Source of the DNA: Cryptomeria japonica | Lineage: Eukaryota; Streptophyta; Pinopsida; Cupressales; Cupressaceae | Reading direction: 5' to 3' | Assembly: GCF_030272615.1 (NCBI RefSeq) | Contig: NC_081414.1 | Location: 341,732,717 to 341,796,716 of the forward strand | Length of the DNA: 64,000 nucleotides | Shown: positions 23,176-35,239 of the stretch, one piece after another | How positions within the stretch are numbered: position 1 is the stretch's first letter | Layout of the letters: the number at the start of each line of letters is the position of its first letter | The notes under the pieces: generated by a model | What the model saw: only the letters and a program-made list of their open reading frames with translations | Database searches by the model: none | What the model was told of the DNA's origin: nothing | Made by a program: the position numbers and the translations under genes

Positions 23176-23545
23176 ACCCCAAAGGGGACAAGCAAGGAAT
23201 CACGGCAACCAAGAACCCACCCCTCCCAAGCACCACCAAAAGGCAGAGTTGACCGCAGCTCCCTGCCCCACTGGCTATCCATGGGCCTGCAGGGAACCTT
23301 GAACCCCAGCTACACACAGCACAACCCCCCTCCTGCAGACCACCGCTCAACCACTAGCACCCGACACCCCAACTCCTCCCCTCCTTGTACTAACCTCCAC
23401 TGCCTTCCCCCCGACGGACTAGTAGGAAATGATCACCCAGGAGCTAGGGCATCAGTGCCCTATCTCAACACCCTGCAGACTCCCTCGTGCATGACACCAT
23501 CCTTAAATTCTCATCTCAATTTCTTATCTTTTTCAAAACCCTAAT
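23176..23545 (-). other. Presumed LINE 5' region, G-rich on the sense strand
   Basis: The plus strand is notably C-rich compared with its AT-rich surroundings. It lies just upstream of ORF1. Open frames here read Pro-rich on plus and Gly/Trp-rich on minus and match nothing recognised. It probably holds the LINE 5' UTR or the ORF1 N-terminus. The exact 5' end was not found. Confidence 0.45.
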
Positions 23546-24227
23546 AGGGCCCTATTTCAACATTCAAACCTTAATTTTGCCTATCTAGAGATCATAAAAT
23601 CAATCAATTTTTTGGGGTCATCTCTCAAATAATCCTAACTTTCATTCCTAAAAATTTTCGAAAAAGTTGGGAGGACCGGGTGCAACTTCAACCGGTCCTT
23701 GGCCTTTTTCTCGAAATTGTGGGAGACTGTTATGACTAGAAAATTGGCTGATTTTGTCGAATTTTAATCCCTCTAAAATTAAAAAACACTTCCAAATTTC
23801 AACATTGCAACTTTTAAGGAAACATTTAAAATTAAGTGGTTAATTATAATCTGCCCTAATTTTAAGATCTTAATTTTGTCAATTTTAAATTTAAAATTAA
23901 GTGGTATCCCATAGGCCCTGATTTTAAAAATTTAATCTCTTTTGAATAATTTTAAATTTTAAATTAAGAGGTTATTTTTTTTACATAATCCTAATTTTAA
24001 ATTTCAATTTCCTAGGAGGTTGCATTATTATTCTTTCAATCAATTTTTTCATTTAATTGAATAATTATTTTTCCTAGAATTTTGAATCATTTAGTTATTT
24101 TGCAAGTTTCAAATTTCACAATTTCAAATTCAAATTATATTTGCCCTTCTTTATTCAATTTTTTATGTATGTATGGGGTGAACATTATTATGGTTAAATG
24201 ACATATGAGTTTCTTGTTTGATCATAA
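23546..24227. other. AT-rich non-coding stretch with LTR-like word
   Basis: It contains GACCGGGTGCAACTTCAACC (about 23673-23692), similar to GACTGGGTGCAACTTCAACT near 34205. It also contains runs built from AATTTTAAATTTAAAATTAAG (23820-24000). No gene is visible. It may be the LTR or leader of the gag-like fragment that follows. Confidence 0.4.
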
Positions 24228-25418
24228 GTGCATATGGAGTTCTTATCTTATTTTGCTAATTCAATTTCAAGTTCCATTAAATATGTTCATGATGTTCCCT
24301 TTCATGCATATTATGATAATTTAGTTCTCCCTTTCATTCATACCTATGATTTACCCTCTCCCAAAATTGATCTCATTAATGAGGACACATTGGTGCAAAA
24401 AGGGAATATGGACACTTCTTTCAAAGATCTCCCTCCTAAAGATGAATCTTTGGATAATGGTTTTCTTTCATCTCCTAAAAAGTACCTCCCTCATTAGGAT
24501 TATTTGGTGCAAGAGGATGATATTATGGCTACTTAGCCTAGTGATACCATAACTTCTTTTCACAATCTTCCCTCTAAAGATGAAGCATTAATTACATATG
24601 ATAGTCCTTTTCCTAATGAGTGTCTTGAACATAAAGATACCTTAGAACAAGGGGATGATATTATTTCTCATCATAATTCTCTCTCTCCCAAAAATCAAGA
24701 GCCTAACAAAAATCAAATCAATTCCATTCATGTTCCTAGGAAACCAAAAATTATTCCTAATTATCATGCTATGCCTTACACATATACTAATGAGGTAGTT
24801 GATGAAAACACAAGTGAAGCATCATATGCTTTCTTAGTTCCTACAATCCTCTCTTCAATTCACTCAAATGCACCATCTTCTACCAAAGAAGTTCCTAAAG
24901 AAAAACTCTTAGAGGATGATTGGGGGTCATTATATTTTACTCCTACCTTTTCTAGAAAGTCTAAGATGCCTGAATTTCATATTCCAAATTTTTCTCTTAA
25001 CAAAAAATCTTGAAATTGATTGGGCCTCTTTAAATTTCAATCCAATTCCCCCTAAGAGTGAACCCTCTTTTGCACATACACATGGATGTAATGGACAAAT
25101 TCTTGAATGTGAGCGACAAAGTCATGAGAATCACACTTTCCTTTGTCAACATCTTCTCCATTATCTTGTAAATCCACACCTTCTCATTCTAATTTTGAGT
25201 TACAACAAGAAAATGTTTTGACCAATCTTCTAAATTCCAAATTAATATCTCCTATTTGTCCTAAACGAAGAAGAAAACATAAACAACATACTCAAAATTA
25301 TTCTTTTTGTAAATATCATCAAATCCATGGCCATTCTACTAATGAGTGTCAAGCTTTGAAAACACAAATACAACATTACATTGATTTAGGCAATGTTAAA
25401 AATAACATTTGGCAATGA
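24228..25418 (+). pseudogene. Gypsy-like gag fragment with His/Cys finger
   Basis: One plus-strand frame from 24228 to 25418 carries Asp/Pro/Ser-rich text (SFKDLPPKDESLDNG, DTLEQGDDIIS) with stops near 24495 and 24535. Two compensating frame changes near 25010 and 25140-25200 surround DWASLNFNPIPPKSEP. The C-terminus holds FCKYHQIHGHSTNECQALK, a C-x3-H-x3-H-type finger typical of the end of Ty3-gypsy gag; the Tat element has YDYHQTKGHRTTSCYKLK at 52919. No pol follows. It is a broken gag of an otherwise missing element. Confidence 0.55.
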
Positions 25419-26619
25419 ATGACATATTCATCATGATCATTTAAAATAACATTTCAAGTTCCTATTATGTTTCTCCTCACTTTGTGACATAGTTAGCCTA
25501 CCTATTGGGGGCTCCTTGTCACTCATGGTGGTACAATTTCAGGTGCAATAAAACTTAGTGAGAAACATAATAGTCTATTTATTCTTGCCTCTATGCTTGG
25601 GGGAAAGAATATTCCTTTTCCTTTTTCTAAGGTTTTACTATTTTCTTTATGGAGTACATTATTCATAAACTTGATGTCCTTTCTTGCATGGAGTTTTCCT
25701 TCATGCGAGCACATGTCTGCTCCATAGGCGAGATCTTCTCCTTGCTTGAAACTGTACATCTATTATGAACAATCTCTCCTCAGAGAAATTTTGTGAATCT
25801 TCTCCTTTCTCTCTCTTTGCAAACTACTCTTCTATTGTGTTATTCATAACTTCATGTCCTTTGTTGAATGGAGTTATCCTTCATGCGATCACATGTTTGT
25901 TCCTTGGTTAGGATGTATTCCTTGTTTGAAATGGTACATCTCTTATGAGTAGTCTCTCTCTAGAAGTTGTGTAATTCTTCTCATTGTCCTACACTTGGGG
26001 GCCAATGATATCTCTCCCTCTCTCTTTCTCTAAGGATCCACTCTTTCCTATGTTGTGGATGGTGTGAGTTTTATTACTTGATGTCATTCCTTGTATGGAA
26101 TTGTTGTTGTTCACTCAAGGGTTCTCTCTTATACAAGAGGTGTAAGTCCTTGACTACAATCTCTTTAATACTTGGTAATGTACATCTAAAATAAATTCAC
26201 TCATCCTTATTGGGATAAAAAGTGAGTCATCCTTCATCAAGAATCCCTTTCACCTAGCAATAGGAGGAAGGATTGAATTCTTGTTCTCTTCCACGCTTCA
26301 TTCTAGAAGATGTTATATTTATCTAAGACAACTCCTCTTGGAGGTAGATATCTTTTGAGAAAATATTTCTTCTCCTCCAAGGATCTCCTTTACACTTATA
26401 GCAAGATATCTCTTTTTCAACTAGCTTATCCTTGCTTGAAGAGTATTCCCTCTCTTTCTTGGATTTATGAAATTGTTGCATGATGGATATCTTCTTGGTG
26501 TAGAAGTAAGGTATCCTTATTCTACTTGTCTTAAGATATCAACATTAAACTACCTTGACATCTTAAGGGGGGGCACCCACACTGCTCCTTTTGTATTATA
26601 TTGCTCTCATGCATTGTGT
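25419..26619. repeat. Non-coding stretch with imperfect 180-bp tandem repeat
   Basis: A unit with CTTGATGTCC, GGAGTTnTCCTTCATGCGA, CACATGT, CTTG(C/T)TTGAAA and GTACATCT appears at about 25670-25760 and again at about 25850-25940. The matching TGCGAnCACATG words are 180 bp apart (25704 and 25884). A third, poorer copy lies near 26080. The rest is CT-rich and shows no gene. Confidence 0.55.
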
Positions 26620-26819
26620 CCCTTATATAGTGAGTCATTGTCAAAACAAGATGTTGCCACTTTTCCCTTATATAGTGACTCATTCTCAGAATGAGATGTC
26701 ACCACTTTTACCCTATACAGTGGGTCATTCTCAGAACATGATGTCACCACTTTTCTCTTATACAGTGGGCCATTCTCAGAACGAGATGTCGTCAATTTTC
26801 CCTTATACAGTGCATCATT
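26620..26819. repeat. 45-bp tandem repeat, four and a half units
   Basis: CCCTTATATAGTG-type starts lie at about 26620, 26665, 26710, 26755 and 26800, a strict 45-bp period. Because 45 is a multiple of three, both strands stay open. Minus reads 15-residue units around LYKGKVVTS and SEND; plus reads PYTVGHSQNEMS. The array ends exactly where the copia-3 LTR starts (26820). No larger gene contains it, so translation is unproven. Confidence 0.85.
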
Positions 26820-28450
26820 TGTTGGAATTGTGTTGTCATTGATGTCAATCGGTATAGGATGACTACCAGTAGAAGAGATGTCCATGCAACACTATCATGC
26901 ATGAGTACAAGATGAGACATCTTTGATATCACCTTGTGTTGTAGAACATAGGTAAGGAAGAGAATGTCATTCAGAGGAATGATCACTAGAGTCACCGGTA
27001 CAAAAGTTAGTGTCTGACTTGTGTGGATGAAATGGTAAGGTTACCAATACAATTTATTATCGGTAAGGAGAGTATGTGAACTGGTAAGTGAAGTGTTGAC
27101 AATGAGTAGGATGCTTGGATGTTGTTTGTGATGAAGAGGTGGAATGTTACCTAAATCACAACAACACTGGAGGAGAAGAATGAACAGGTCACCGGTATGC
27201 GGTGCGGTTGCAAAACAACAGGACTCCCACTGGATAAGAGATGCAGTCACCATGTGAAGTGATGACTGACAATGAATGTGCCTACACCGAATCACATGTG
27301 CCTGGTTGAAGATATGTTGCACAAACAGGGAAGCCATATGAGTGCATTACAGGATGTAGATGACAAGGAATCACTACCACTAGTAAGTGGAGCTTATCTC
27401 CTATTATGCATAATGTGCATTAGATTTTTGTGAGTTAAGGAAGAAGAGGTAAAGGAAAGTGTTTGAAGGCTCACTCCAGATCTATCGGTAAAACAAAGGA
27501 ATGCCTCAAGTGCATGAAATCAAGGTTTTGCACTGGATCGACAGAGAAGGCATGTTGGGATGCTAGTGCAGATGAAGAGTGATGGGTTTGTCACTTTGAC
27601 AAACTAGTTGAGATATGGTCTGAGCCGATCAGAGAGAAGGAAAGGCTGAGCCGATTTAGATAGAGGAAAATGATCCGATTGAAGATGGAGTCTGTTGAAG
27701 GTTGATGGCATGGTGTCATCACAAGTGGTATGTAATTCCACTAGTAATATGGACAAGGTGCAGATGCATAATACTTCCCACACTTGATGAGAATGAGCAT
27801 GCTATGGATAGACATGTCTGGTGATCGGTTAAAGTGTTCCACTGACAGTTCAGAAAAGAGAAGACATGAAGGTTAACTAGTAGAATGTGAGATATTAGCA
27901 AGGTTAGTAAACCAGCAAAAAAGAAGAACTTGTTGAGTGGTTGGTCGATGATCATGTTCATACCCACACAAATGTTCTAGCAAAGGTGGAGGTCGATGTG
28001 GATGCCACATAGAGATGAAGTGGCAAGCTTGCAGAGGTCGGTGAAGTGTCGTGTAGGAATAGGTGTTTCTATAGGTGTGCATTTAATTTGGATCCCATGA
28101 TTTGTGGATCGGATCAGAGGAGTGCGGCTCAAGAAAGAATGAATGACAGAGAAAAATTAGGGAGTTGTTGGCACTTGAATCAAAGCAATAAAATCAGATT
28201 GTGAGAAGACCTCGAGAAGGAAATAGTAAAAATATTAATGGCATTTTGATAGATGCAAGTCGAGATATAGAGTCGTGGTTGTTAAGTTTAGAAAAAGTGT
28301 ATTGGAAGGCATGTGAATGGCGATGATGTGCAAACAACTTCCTTGGAGATCAGATCAGATAAGATCTAATTGGATTTGGTTTGCCTCGAGGTTGATGAGG
28401 AAACCCTAACCACTTGAGATTTGAATTGGCTTGTGGTAGGAAGACTGGGA

Positions 28451-28458
28451 TATAAATA
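28451..28458 (+). promoter_or_regulatory. TATA box of copia-3 LTR
   Basis: GGATATAAATATGCAAGCC is well conserved in the other LTR (TATAAATA at 33312-33319) although the surroundings have diverged. Confidence 0.6.
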
Positions 28459-28929
28459 TGCAAGCCAAAGATATTGTTAAGTGTTGTTGGATGGGAGAAG
28501 ATAGAGTTGTTGTGAAGTGATTGAGTGTTGCATGAAAGAGTTAGATTAGTTAGAGTGAAAACAACAGAATATAATAGTGACTGAGTGATTAAAGGTTAAA
28601 CTAGTGTTTAACAAAGGGTTTAACTAGTATGGTTTGAGCAACCGGTAAAATAGCTAGATTGCATCAGAGAAGATAACCGATAGGTGGTTGTACTGGCAGA
28701 AAGACAACAAAGGGTGTTGAAGTGCAGAATAGTAAAGGAGAGATCCAAAAAAGTAGATGCAGAGAAAGGTAACCGGTAGAGTGTAAACTGGTAAAGAAAT
28801 AGTAGAGAGAGGTGAACCAGCATAGCAGAGAAGGTGTTTCACTGGCAGAGTGAAGTATATGAAATGGTTACAAGATTCACTTGTAATAGTATGACTAATT
28901 TTCTATTTGATGGTATCATTGTGATCAAT

Positions 28930-29090
28930 GAGTTGTAGCTCGGTGCAAGGGTTGTAGCCCATAAACAAGTTAGGGGTTGTTGCTCCTTGGGTTGGTGCCC
29001 TAAATAAGGGGTTGTAGCTCCTTTGGGTTGTAACCCATAAATCAGTTAGGGGTTGGTGATCCTTGGGTTGGTGCCCTAAATATTGTAATC
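28930..29090 (+). repeat. Short tandem repeats in R/U5 of copia-3
   Basis: Alternating units GGGTTGTAGCCCATAAA and GGGTTGGTGCCCTAAAT, each after CTCCTTT or CTCCTTG, occur several times here and at 33783-33970 in the 3' LTR, with different copy numbers. They lie downstream of the TATA box, so probably in the transcript. Confidence 0.75.
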
Positions 29091-29362
29091 AGAGATTCAT
29101 TTTGATGCTAGATTGGAGCAGTAGACTTTAGCAGCATTTCTCACCAAGGTTTTTCCCATCTTGGGTTTTCCTCATACATACCTATGTTATTTGATGTCCC
29201 TTTGTGTGTTTTTGCATTTTTGTTTAGTCTCCTCACTAACTGGTAAGTCTGCATTTAGTTAGATCTGTTAATTGGTATACTCTCATAAGGATAGTTAAAG
29301 GGAATAGTTTGAGAACCACTTATTCACCCCCCCCCCTCTCAGTGGTGCATTGTGTCTAACAA

Positions 29363-29376
29363 TTAGTATCAAAGCC
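29363..29376 (+). other. Degenerate tRNA-iMet primer site (copia-3)
   Basis: TTAGTATCAAAGCC lies one base after the LTR. It matches TTGGTATCAGAGC-type sites except for two G-to-A changes. Confidence 0.7.
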
Positions 29377-29434
29377 TAGGTTCCTTGTTTATCAAGCTTT
29401 CTCTCGCTTGGGTAGATTCTAGCTTAAGGACACA

Positions 29435-31080
29435 ATGGTCTGTTTAGTGCCAATCTTTGCTCTAGTTTTTGATGGTTCAAACTATTCTATTTGGAGTCAT
29501 AGAATGGAAGTCTACTTGTCCTCTCTAGGGTTTAATGTATAGATGTCAGTTGTTAATGGTCTCCCTAGGAATGTTTATCCTCCCACTAGCTCTAAAGAAG
29601 AAAGAAGATGCAAGTGCAACGATGAAGCCATGAAGGCTATTTTCACTGGACTCATCGGTGATGTTCCCTCATAGGTGGATAAGTGCATATTGGCAAAGAG
29701 TCTATGGGATAGATTGAAGAAGCTCTATGGAAATGAGCCCACTACTACAAAAATTGCTTGTGATGATATGTTGAGAAATGCATCTCATTTATCTGCAGAT
29801 GATGAAGGCAGAGTTGTTAGTAGCCGCAACAATGATGAAGAAGGAACTCACCTCTTCATGGCACAAGAATATGAAGATGAGGAGCACACATCTGAAAGTG
29901 ATAAGGCAAATAGATCCCACCAGCAAGATGTGTTTGGTAGTGATAGTGAAGGTGAAGAAGAAGATGAAGCAGAAGTTGATCTTGAAGGAGAACTTGTAAA
30001 TGCTTTTGAGGAGCTCAGTAGAGTAAGAAATGAATACAAGTTATTCAAGAATGTTGTAGTTGTGGAGCAAAACTGATTGATCAAATCCCTTGAAGAATCT
30101 AAGAAATGTTTCTCAAAGTTGAAGAGTCAACAAGAAGACACCAAGGAGTGTCAGTGTAATGATCTAGCATCTAAGATAGAATTTAAAGATAAAGAATATC
30201 TACATCTTGTTGGATAAATGGAGATTCTCCGAAATGACCTTGAGAAATGTCAGGATGAGCTCAAGGTGAGAATATGGTTTGATGGCAATAGTGATGCCTT
30301 GGAAAAAATGTTGAAAAATAAAAAGCATGCCAAGGACACTGAAGGATTAGGAAGTGGTGCTAGTGAATGCTCCACTAGCAAGAATGTCCCCCACAATGAC
30401 ATTATGTTTATCTCCTCAAATGGAGAAAACAAGGGAAATAACTTCACGTCAGAAATACTCCCTGGAAGAAGGTTGACCTAACCACAACTAGTGCATACTT
30501 GCAGACAAGAATGAAGACCAATGCTACAAGAAGGAGGAACAATGTTGATCCCAAAGGTAAAGAGAATATGGGAGAAGACAACTTCACCAGAAGAAGGAAA
30601 ATGAGAAGACAACAAAGAACATCTCCTACCAGCACAAGACAAGGAAATGTTACTGCCCACAAGATAAAGCAAGTGTGGGAAAAGAAGAGATCAGATGAAA
30701 GACCTGTAGAGCATGGACAATCTAGGATCCATCCCTGGAGAAGTAGAAATGGAGTTACCAGAATGGCAAGATCTCCCCATGCATGGCAGAATAAGTATGT
30801 AAGTTATAAACCATCCTTCTTCGGTTATTGCTTTGCATGCAATGGTCATGACCCTAGGGTAGAAGAATGTAGAAATAGATCTAGAAAGAATAATCTAGGA
30901 TCTCATAGAAATCATGCATATGAGCTAAATGTATATAGGAGTAGATACATGCATATCCCCTCTTTTGGTTATGCAAATATTATTTGTTATAACTGCAATG
31001 GAATTGGCCATAGAGAGTTTGAATGCAGGAAGAGGAAAATGCAGTCACATGGAAGTCAGTATAGCAACTATGCTCTGTAG
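29435..31080 (+). pseudogene. Copia-3 gag with two CCHC-type motifs
   Basis: MVCLVPIFALVFDGSNYSIW begins at 29435. DGSNYSIWSHRMEVYLSSLG and LAKSLWDRLKKLYGNEP (about 29690) are copia gag core motifs. The frame continues, with stops at 29538, 29672 and 30074 and after GHLVG-like text near 30215, through a very acidic block (SDSEGEEEDEAEVDLEGEL). A frame change near 30480-30500 leads to a basic region and CFACNGHDPRVEEC (altered spacing) and CYNCNGIGHREFEC (good C-x2-C-x4-H-x4-C) at about 30975-31020. The capsid C-terminal part seems deleted before the acidic block. It would have bound and packaged RNA. Confidence 0.8.
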
Positions 31081-32743
31081 AGAAAAGGATATAGAGCATA
31101 TGAAATTCAGAAGATTGCATGGAACCAAAGGAGAAATGTTCCTGCAGGAGCAAGAGGTCCACCAGTTTCGGTTGCCAGTCACAACAACATGACCAAAAGA
31201 AGATGGTCAAACCGGTATGTCAAGAGATTACCCAATCATGAAGTTGGGATGGATGTTGTGTGATAATATATCACTAATTATGGTTGTGATGTGGAATCCG
31301 GAAATAAAAGGACCCATCAGCAGAAGGTGGTAAGACCTACTCCTAAGACTGAAAATGGGAAGAAGAATCTGACAAAGTAGGTGTGGAGGAAGAAGACCAT
31401 GGACTGGCATTGTGCATTCAATACATAGGTGATATCTCCTAAGGCCTAAAGGAGATGTAGGATCTTAGGGGGAGTAGTATATTGAACTAGATCATTCACC
31501 CCCTAAGTGAAGAAGGACACTTGGAAGAACAAGTTGCTGCCGGTATGAAGGAAGAAAATGAGATGATACGAGTGTGTAGAGTCTAACTTAGCTACACACC
31601 TATAGATCAGTGCTAGATCACTACTGCTATGTCAATGTATGACAAGATAACAATTGGAATCAAATACAAGGTGACACAAAATGTCAGGAGTCACAGGATG
31701 GTGCTCTAGTAGTGATAATGGACCAATACAGGAAACTGGTATGTGTAGGATGTTATCGACATGAATGTTATCATATACTTGTAGGTTATGTAAGACAATG
31801 AGGTTGGAGATCATTGCAATAGCCCCTATATCATGGAATGTGAAGTCATGTCTCAGGTGGTAATGGAAATTACCTGAATGATATATGTTGGTTCGGTTGT
31901 TGATCATGCAGGCTTGCATGTTTTGGGCTAACCAGTTTGATTTATGACTTGATAATGACATTGTATGGCATTGTGTACATCCACGATCATGTCACAGGCT
32001 ATGGTGGATATGATGGAGCTAAAGATCATCAGATGATAACATATGCATAGCTCAACCGGTATATGGAGATGATTGGTGCCCCAGTATTGGACCTGACTAG
32101 AGATTTGGACCTAAGATGTATGACTCAGGGGTAGTTCAAGTGCTTATAATATTGAGCCAACATGCTTGAACTTGTAAGGTTACTGACTACCCAAACTGCA
32201 GATGTTGGAAACTGCAGTAGGAACACCCAAGAGAATTTCATGGTTAAGGGTATCTACTTGTCATTTAGTTGGTTGTATCTATAGTACAATCACATTTGAT
32301 TCTAAAGAATTTTTGGGATCAAATGGGAGGTGATGCAGTTTGACCGATAGGTAAGTAGTATTCACTGACACATCTTTCTGCAATTGAGTGCTTTAACAAA
32401 CAGTATCATCTTTGCATACTCAATTCGTGTCAATTGATGGAATGAGTCCTCCACCTCAAGTGTTGTGACTTGAGAAGATGTAACAATTTGTAACAATTGG
32501 TATCAAAGGAGGAGATACATCTGGTAAAGAAAAAGGGGAGAGAATTTTTTAAGTGACTGGTAAATACAAGGAGAAATGATATCCTAACAGTGCCCTTTGC
32601 CATTGTTGTCAAAGGGGGAGAAAGATTCTATAGTATACCGCATACTACATGAGTGATAATCCATTGGATCATACAAAGGGGGAGAGAGACTATGTAGTAT
32701 GTTGGATACTACATGAGTTGACATCAATGCCAAAGGGAGAGAT
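31081..32743 (+). other. Copia-3 3' internal region without pol; purine-tract repeats
   Basis: No coding domain is recognised. Near the end, GTCAAAGGGGGAGA (about 32606), ACAAAGGGGGAGA (about 32675) and CCAAAGGGAGAGATTG (32730) repeat about 60 bp apart. Each of the first two is followed by a version of GCATACTACATGAG. The last one abuts the 3' LTR and is the polypurine tract. Near-palindromes lie at 32598-32613 and 32718-32733. Confidence 0.7.
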
Positions 32744-34022
32744 TGTCAACGTTGTATTGTCATTGATGTCAACCGTATAGGATGACTACTGGTAGAAGAC
32801 ATGTTCGTGCGACATTGTCATGCAGGAGTACAAGATGAGACATCTTTGATATCACCTTGTGTTGCAGAACATAGGTAAGGAAGAGAATGTCATTCAGACT
32901 GGATTCATCGGTACACAAGTTAGTGCTTGACTTGTGTGGATGAAATGGTAAGGTTACCGGCACAGTGTATCATCAGTAAGGAGAGTATGTCAACTGGTAA
33001 GTGAAGTGTTGACAATGAGCGGGATGCTTGTATGTTGTTGTGATGAAGAGGTAGAATGTTACCTAAATCACATCAACACCGGAGGAGAACAAATATTAAT
33101 GGCATTTTGGCAGATGCAGGTCAAGATACAGGGTCGTGGTTGTTAAGTTTAGAAAATGTGTATTGGAAGGTGCATTAATGGTGGTGATGTGCAAACAGCT
33201 ATCTTGGAGATCAGATCGGATAAGATCTTATTGGATTTTTTTTGCCTCGAGGTTGATGAGGAAACCCTAACTGCTTGAGATTTAAATTGGCTTTTGGCGG
33301 GAAGACTAGGCTATAAATATGCAAGCCAAAGATATTGTTAAGTGTTGTTGGATGGGAGAAGATAGAGCTGCTGCAAAGTGATTGAGTGTTGCATGAAAGA
33401 GTTAGATCGCTCAGAGTGAAAACAATAGAAGATAGTAGTGACTAAGTGAGTAAAGGTTAAATTGGTGTTTAACTAGTATGGTTTGAGCAACCGGTAAAGC
33501 AGCTAGATTGCATCATAGAAGATAATCGGTAGGTGGTTGTACCAATAGGAAGACAACATATGGTGCTGAAGTGCAGAATAGTGAAGGATAGATCCAAAAA
33601 AGCAGATGCAGAGCAAGGTAACTGATAGAGTGTAAACAGGTAAAGTAGCAACAGAGAGAGGTGAACCAATGTAGCAGAGAAAGTGTCTCACTAGTAGAGT
33701 GAAGTATATGAAATGGTTAGAAAATTCACTTGTAACAGTATGACTAATTTTGTATTTGATGCTATCATTGTGATCACTGAGTTGTAGCTCAGTGTAGGGG
33801 TTGAAGCTCCTTTGGGTTGTAGCCCATAAATAAGTTAGGGATTGGTGCTCCTTGGGTTGGTGCCCTAAATCAGGGGTTGTAGCTCCTTTGAGTTGTAACT
33901 CATAAATTAGTTAGGGGTTGGTGCCCTAAATTAGGGGTTGGTGCTGCTTGGGTTGGTGCCCTAAATATTGTAATCAGAGATTCATTGTGAGGTTGGATTG
34001 GAGCAGTAGACTCTAGCAGCAT
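32744..34022 (+). repeat. 3' LTR of copia-3, internally deleted and truncated
   Basis: Starts TGTCAACGTTGTATTG (TGTTGG in the 5' LTR has become TGTCAA). It follows the 5' LTR to 33090, jumps over about 1.05 kb, resumes at AAATATTAATGGC and continues to AGCAGCATTT at 34022, where similarity stops. Confidence 0.82.
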
Positions 34023-35239
34023 TTGCAATTACTTTCTTTCAAGGTTGATTCCTCAACCGGGGTTTAACTAAGGAAAATACCTATCCACAACCCTTCTTCC
34101 CTTCTTTTTTGTGTGTAGGTTGTAGGTGCGCAACTGTAATTGCAGATTTAGGCTTCATTTTTCAGAGACAAAAAAACCCTTTTCGACTCGCGGATTTTTC
34201 GAAGGACTGGGTGCAACTTCAACTCAAACTCGATGACTTTTATCCAAATTTATAGGGCAGCTCCAGTCTAAATACAGATCCAAAGTTACAACGCGATCCT
34301 AAATCAGTAGCTCCTTATTTCACCCATTTTGTCTTCATTTTCTGCATAGTCAACAAGTCAACTCTTCTACTTACAAAAGGGTAAATTGCATTGCACCCTT
34401 GCAATTCACTTAGTATTCAGATCCTTATTCACTCTAGGATTTGGATCTAGTGAATTCAACCCCTCTTTTGAATGTAAAGTATCTCCAAAGTGAAAATCAT
34501 CCTAGTGATTTCCTATCTCTCTCCTAGTTGGGGAATCACTAGGGTTCAATTTTCCACTTTATAGGATTGAACAACTAGTCATCCTCAAAGCTATCCAATA
34601 AAATATCTCAATCCTATGTTTAAGTGGCTCTAAAAGAACAAAAGTTACTATCAATGAAAGCATGTTTATTGTTCCAAAATGCTCAAGCCAATTACAATAA
34701 AGAGTTATTTCTAAAGCAAATAAAACCATGTCAATTCTCAAGAACAACATTCCCTTTCAAATTATTATGTATTAATGAAGTAATGCAATAATAGTATGAA
34801 TGAACAGTATCTATTCTCAATTCAATATAAGAATAGTCCCATTTATGAGTTCAAACTGTAAGAATTGCTCTTCGAGTTACTAGGTTTTTTGACTACTACA
34901 TGAACTTGAACTTGAACTTGTCTACATCTGCTTCATACCTCTATCTTATAACTCTATTTCATTGTTGAATTATCTTAAAATATTATCTTCAAATTGCATA
35001 CTTGGCAATATGACTAGTGAATTGAGATTAGGAGGTTAGTCAAACATAACCAATTGGTAAATTGAGTGTCATCTATTGTTAAGGTCTTACAGTAAAGTGT
35101 GGTCCTCTATTAGTGTCGATCATACTTTCTCAAGTGTTGTTGATACTACTTTTAATAGCCACAAGCCTTAAAACTTCTTAAGACTCTACTTTTACATATT
35201 TACCAGGATTATTTGCTAGTCCTATAGCATCTCTGGTAG
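34023..35239. other. Stretch without a gene
   Basis: It contains GACTGGGTGCAACTTCAACT near 34205, shared with 23673, and otherwise ordinary AT-rich sequence. Reading minus from the MTHFR copy, similarity fades near 35240; GLANNPGKYVKVES just beyond is open but not recognised. Confidence 0.4.

Larger units (their letters stand above)
26820..29361 (+). repeat. 5' LTR of copia-3 (2,542 bp)
   Basis: Starts TGTTGGAATTG and ends GTGTCTAACA, next to the primer site. It contains the 16-bp near-palindrome at 26833-26848, ACCGGT words, a TATAAATA box at 28451-28458, a repeated GTTGTAGCTCC/GTTGGTGCCC block (28930-29090) and a poly-C run at about 29326-29336. The segment 27179-28229 has no counterpart in the 3' LTR. 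Confidence 0.85.
26820..34022 (+). mobile_element. Copia-3: gag-only LTR element with unequal LTRs
   Basis: The 5' LTR 26820-29361 is followed by a primer site, a decayed gag (29435-31080), about 1.7 kb without recognisable coding, repeated purine tracts and a 3' LTR from 32744. Similarity between the LTRs stops at about 34022, short of the expected TAACA end, so the 3' LTR is truncated and no target duplication can be tested. It also lacks about 1.05 kb present in the 5' LTR. No protease, integrase or RT was found, so the element is probably non-autonomous. Confidence 0.8.

Noticed and set aside
23063-23544. Pro-rich and Gly/Trp-rich frames on both strands
   Set aside because: GC-skewed LINE 5' region keeps several frames open; no domain seen.
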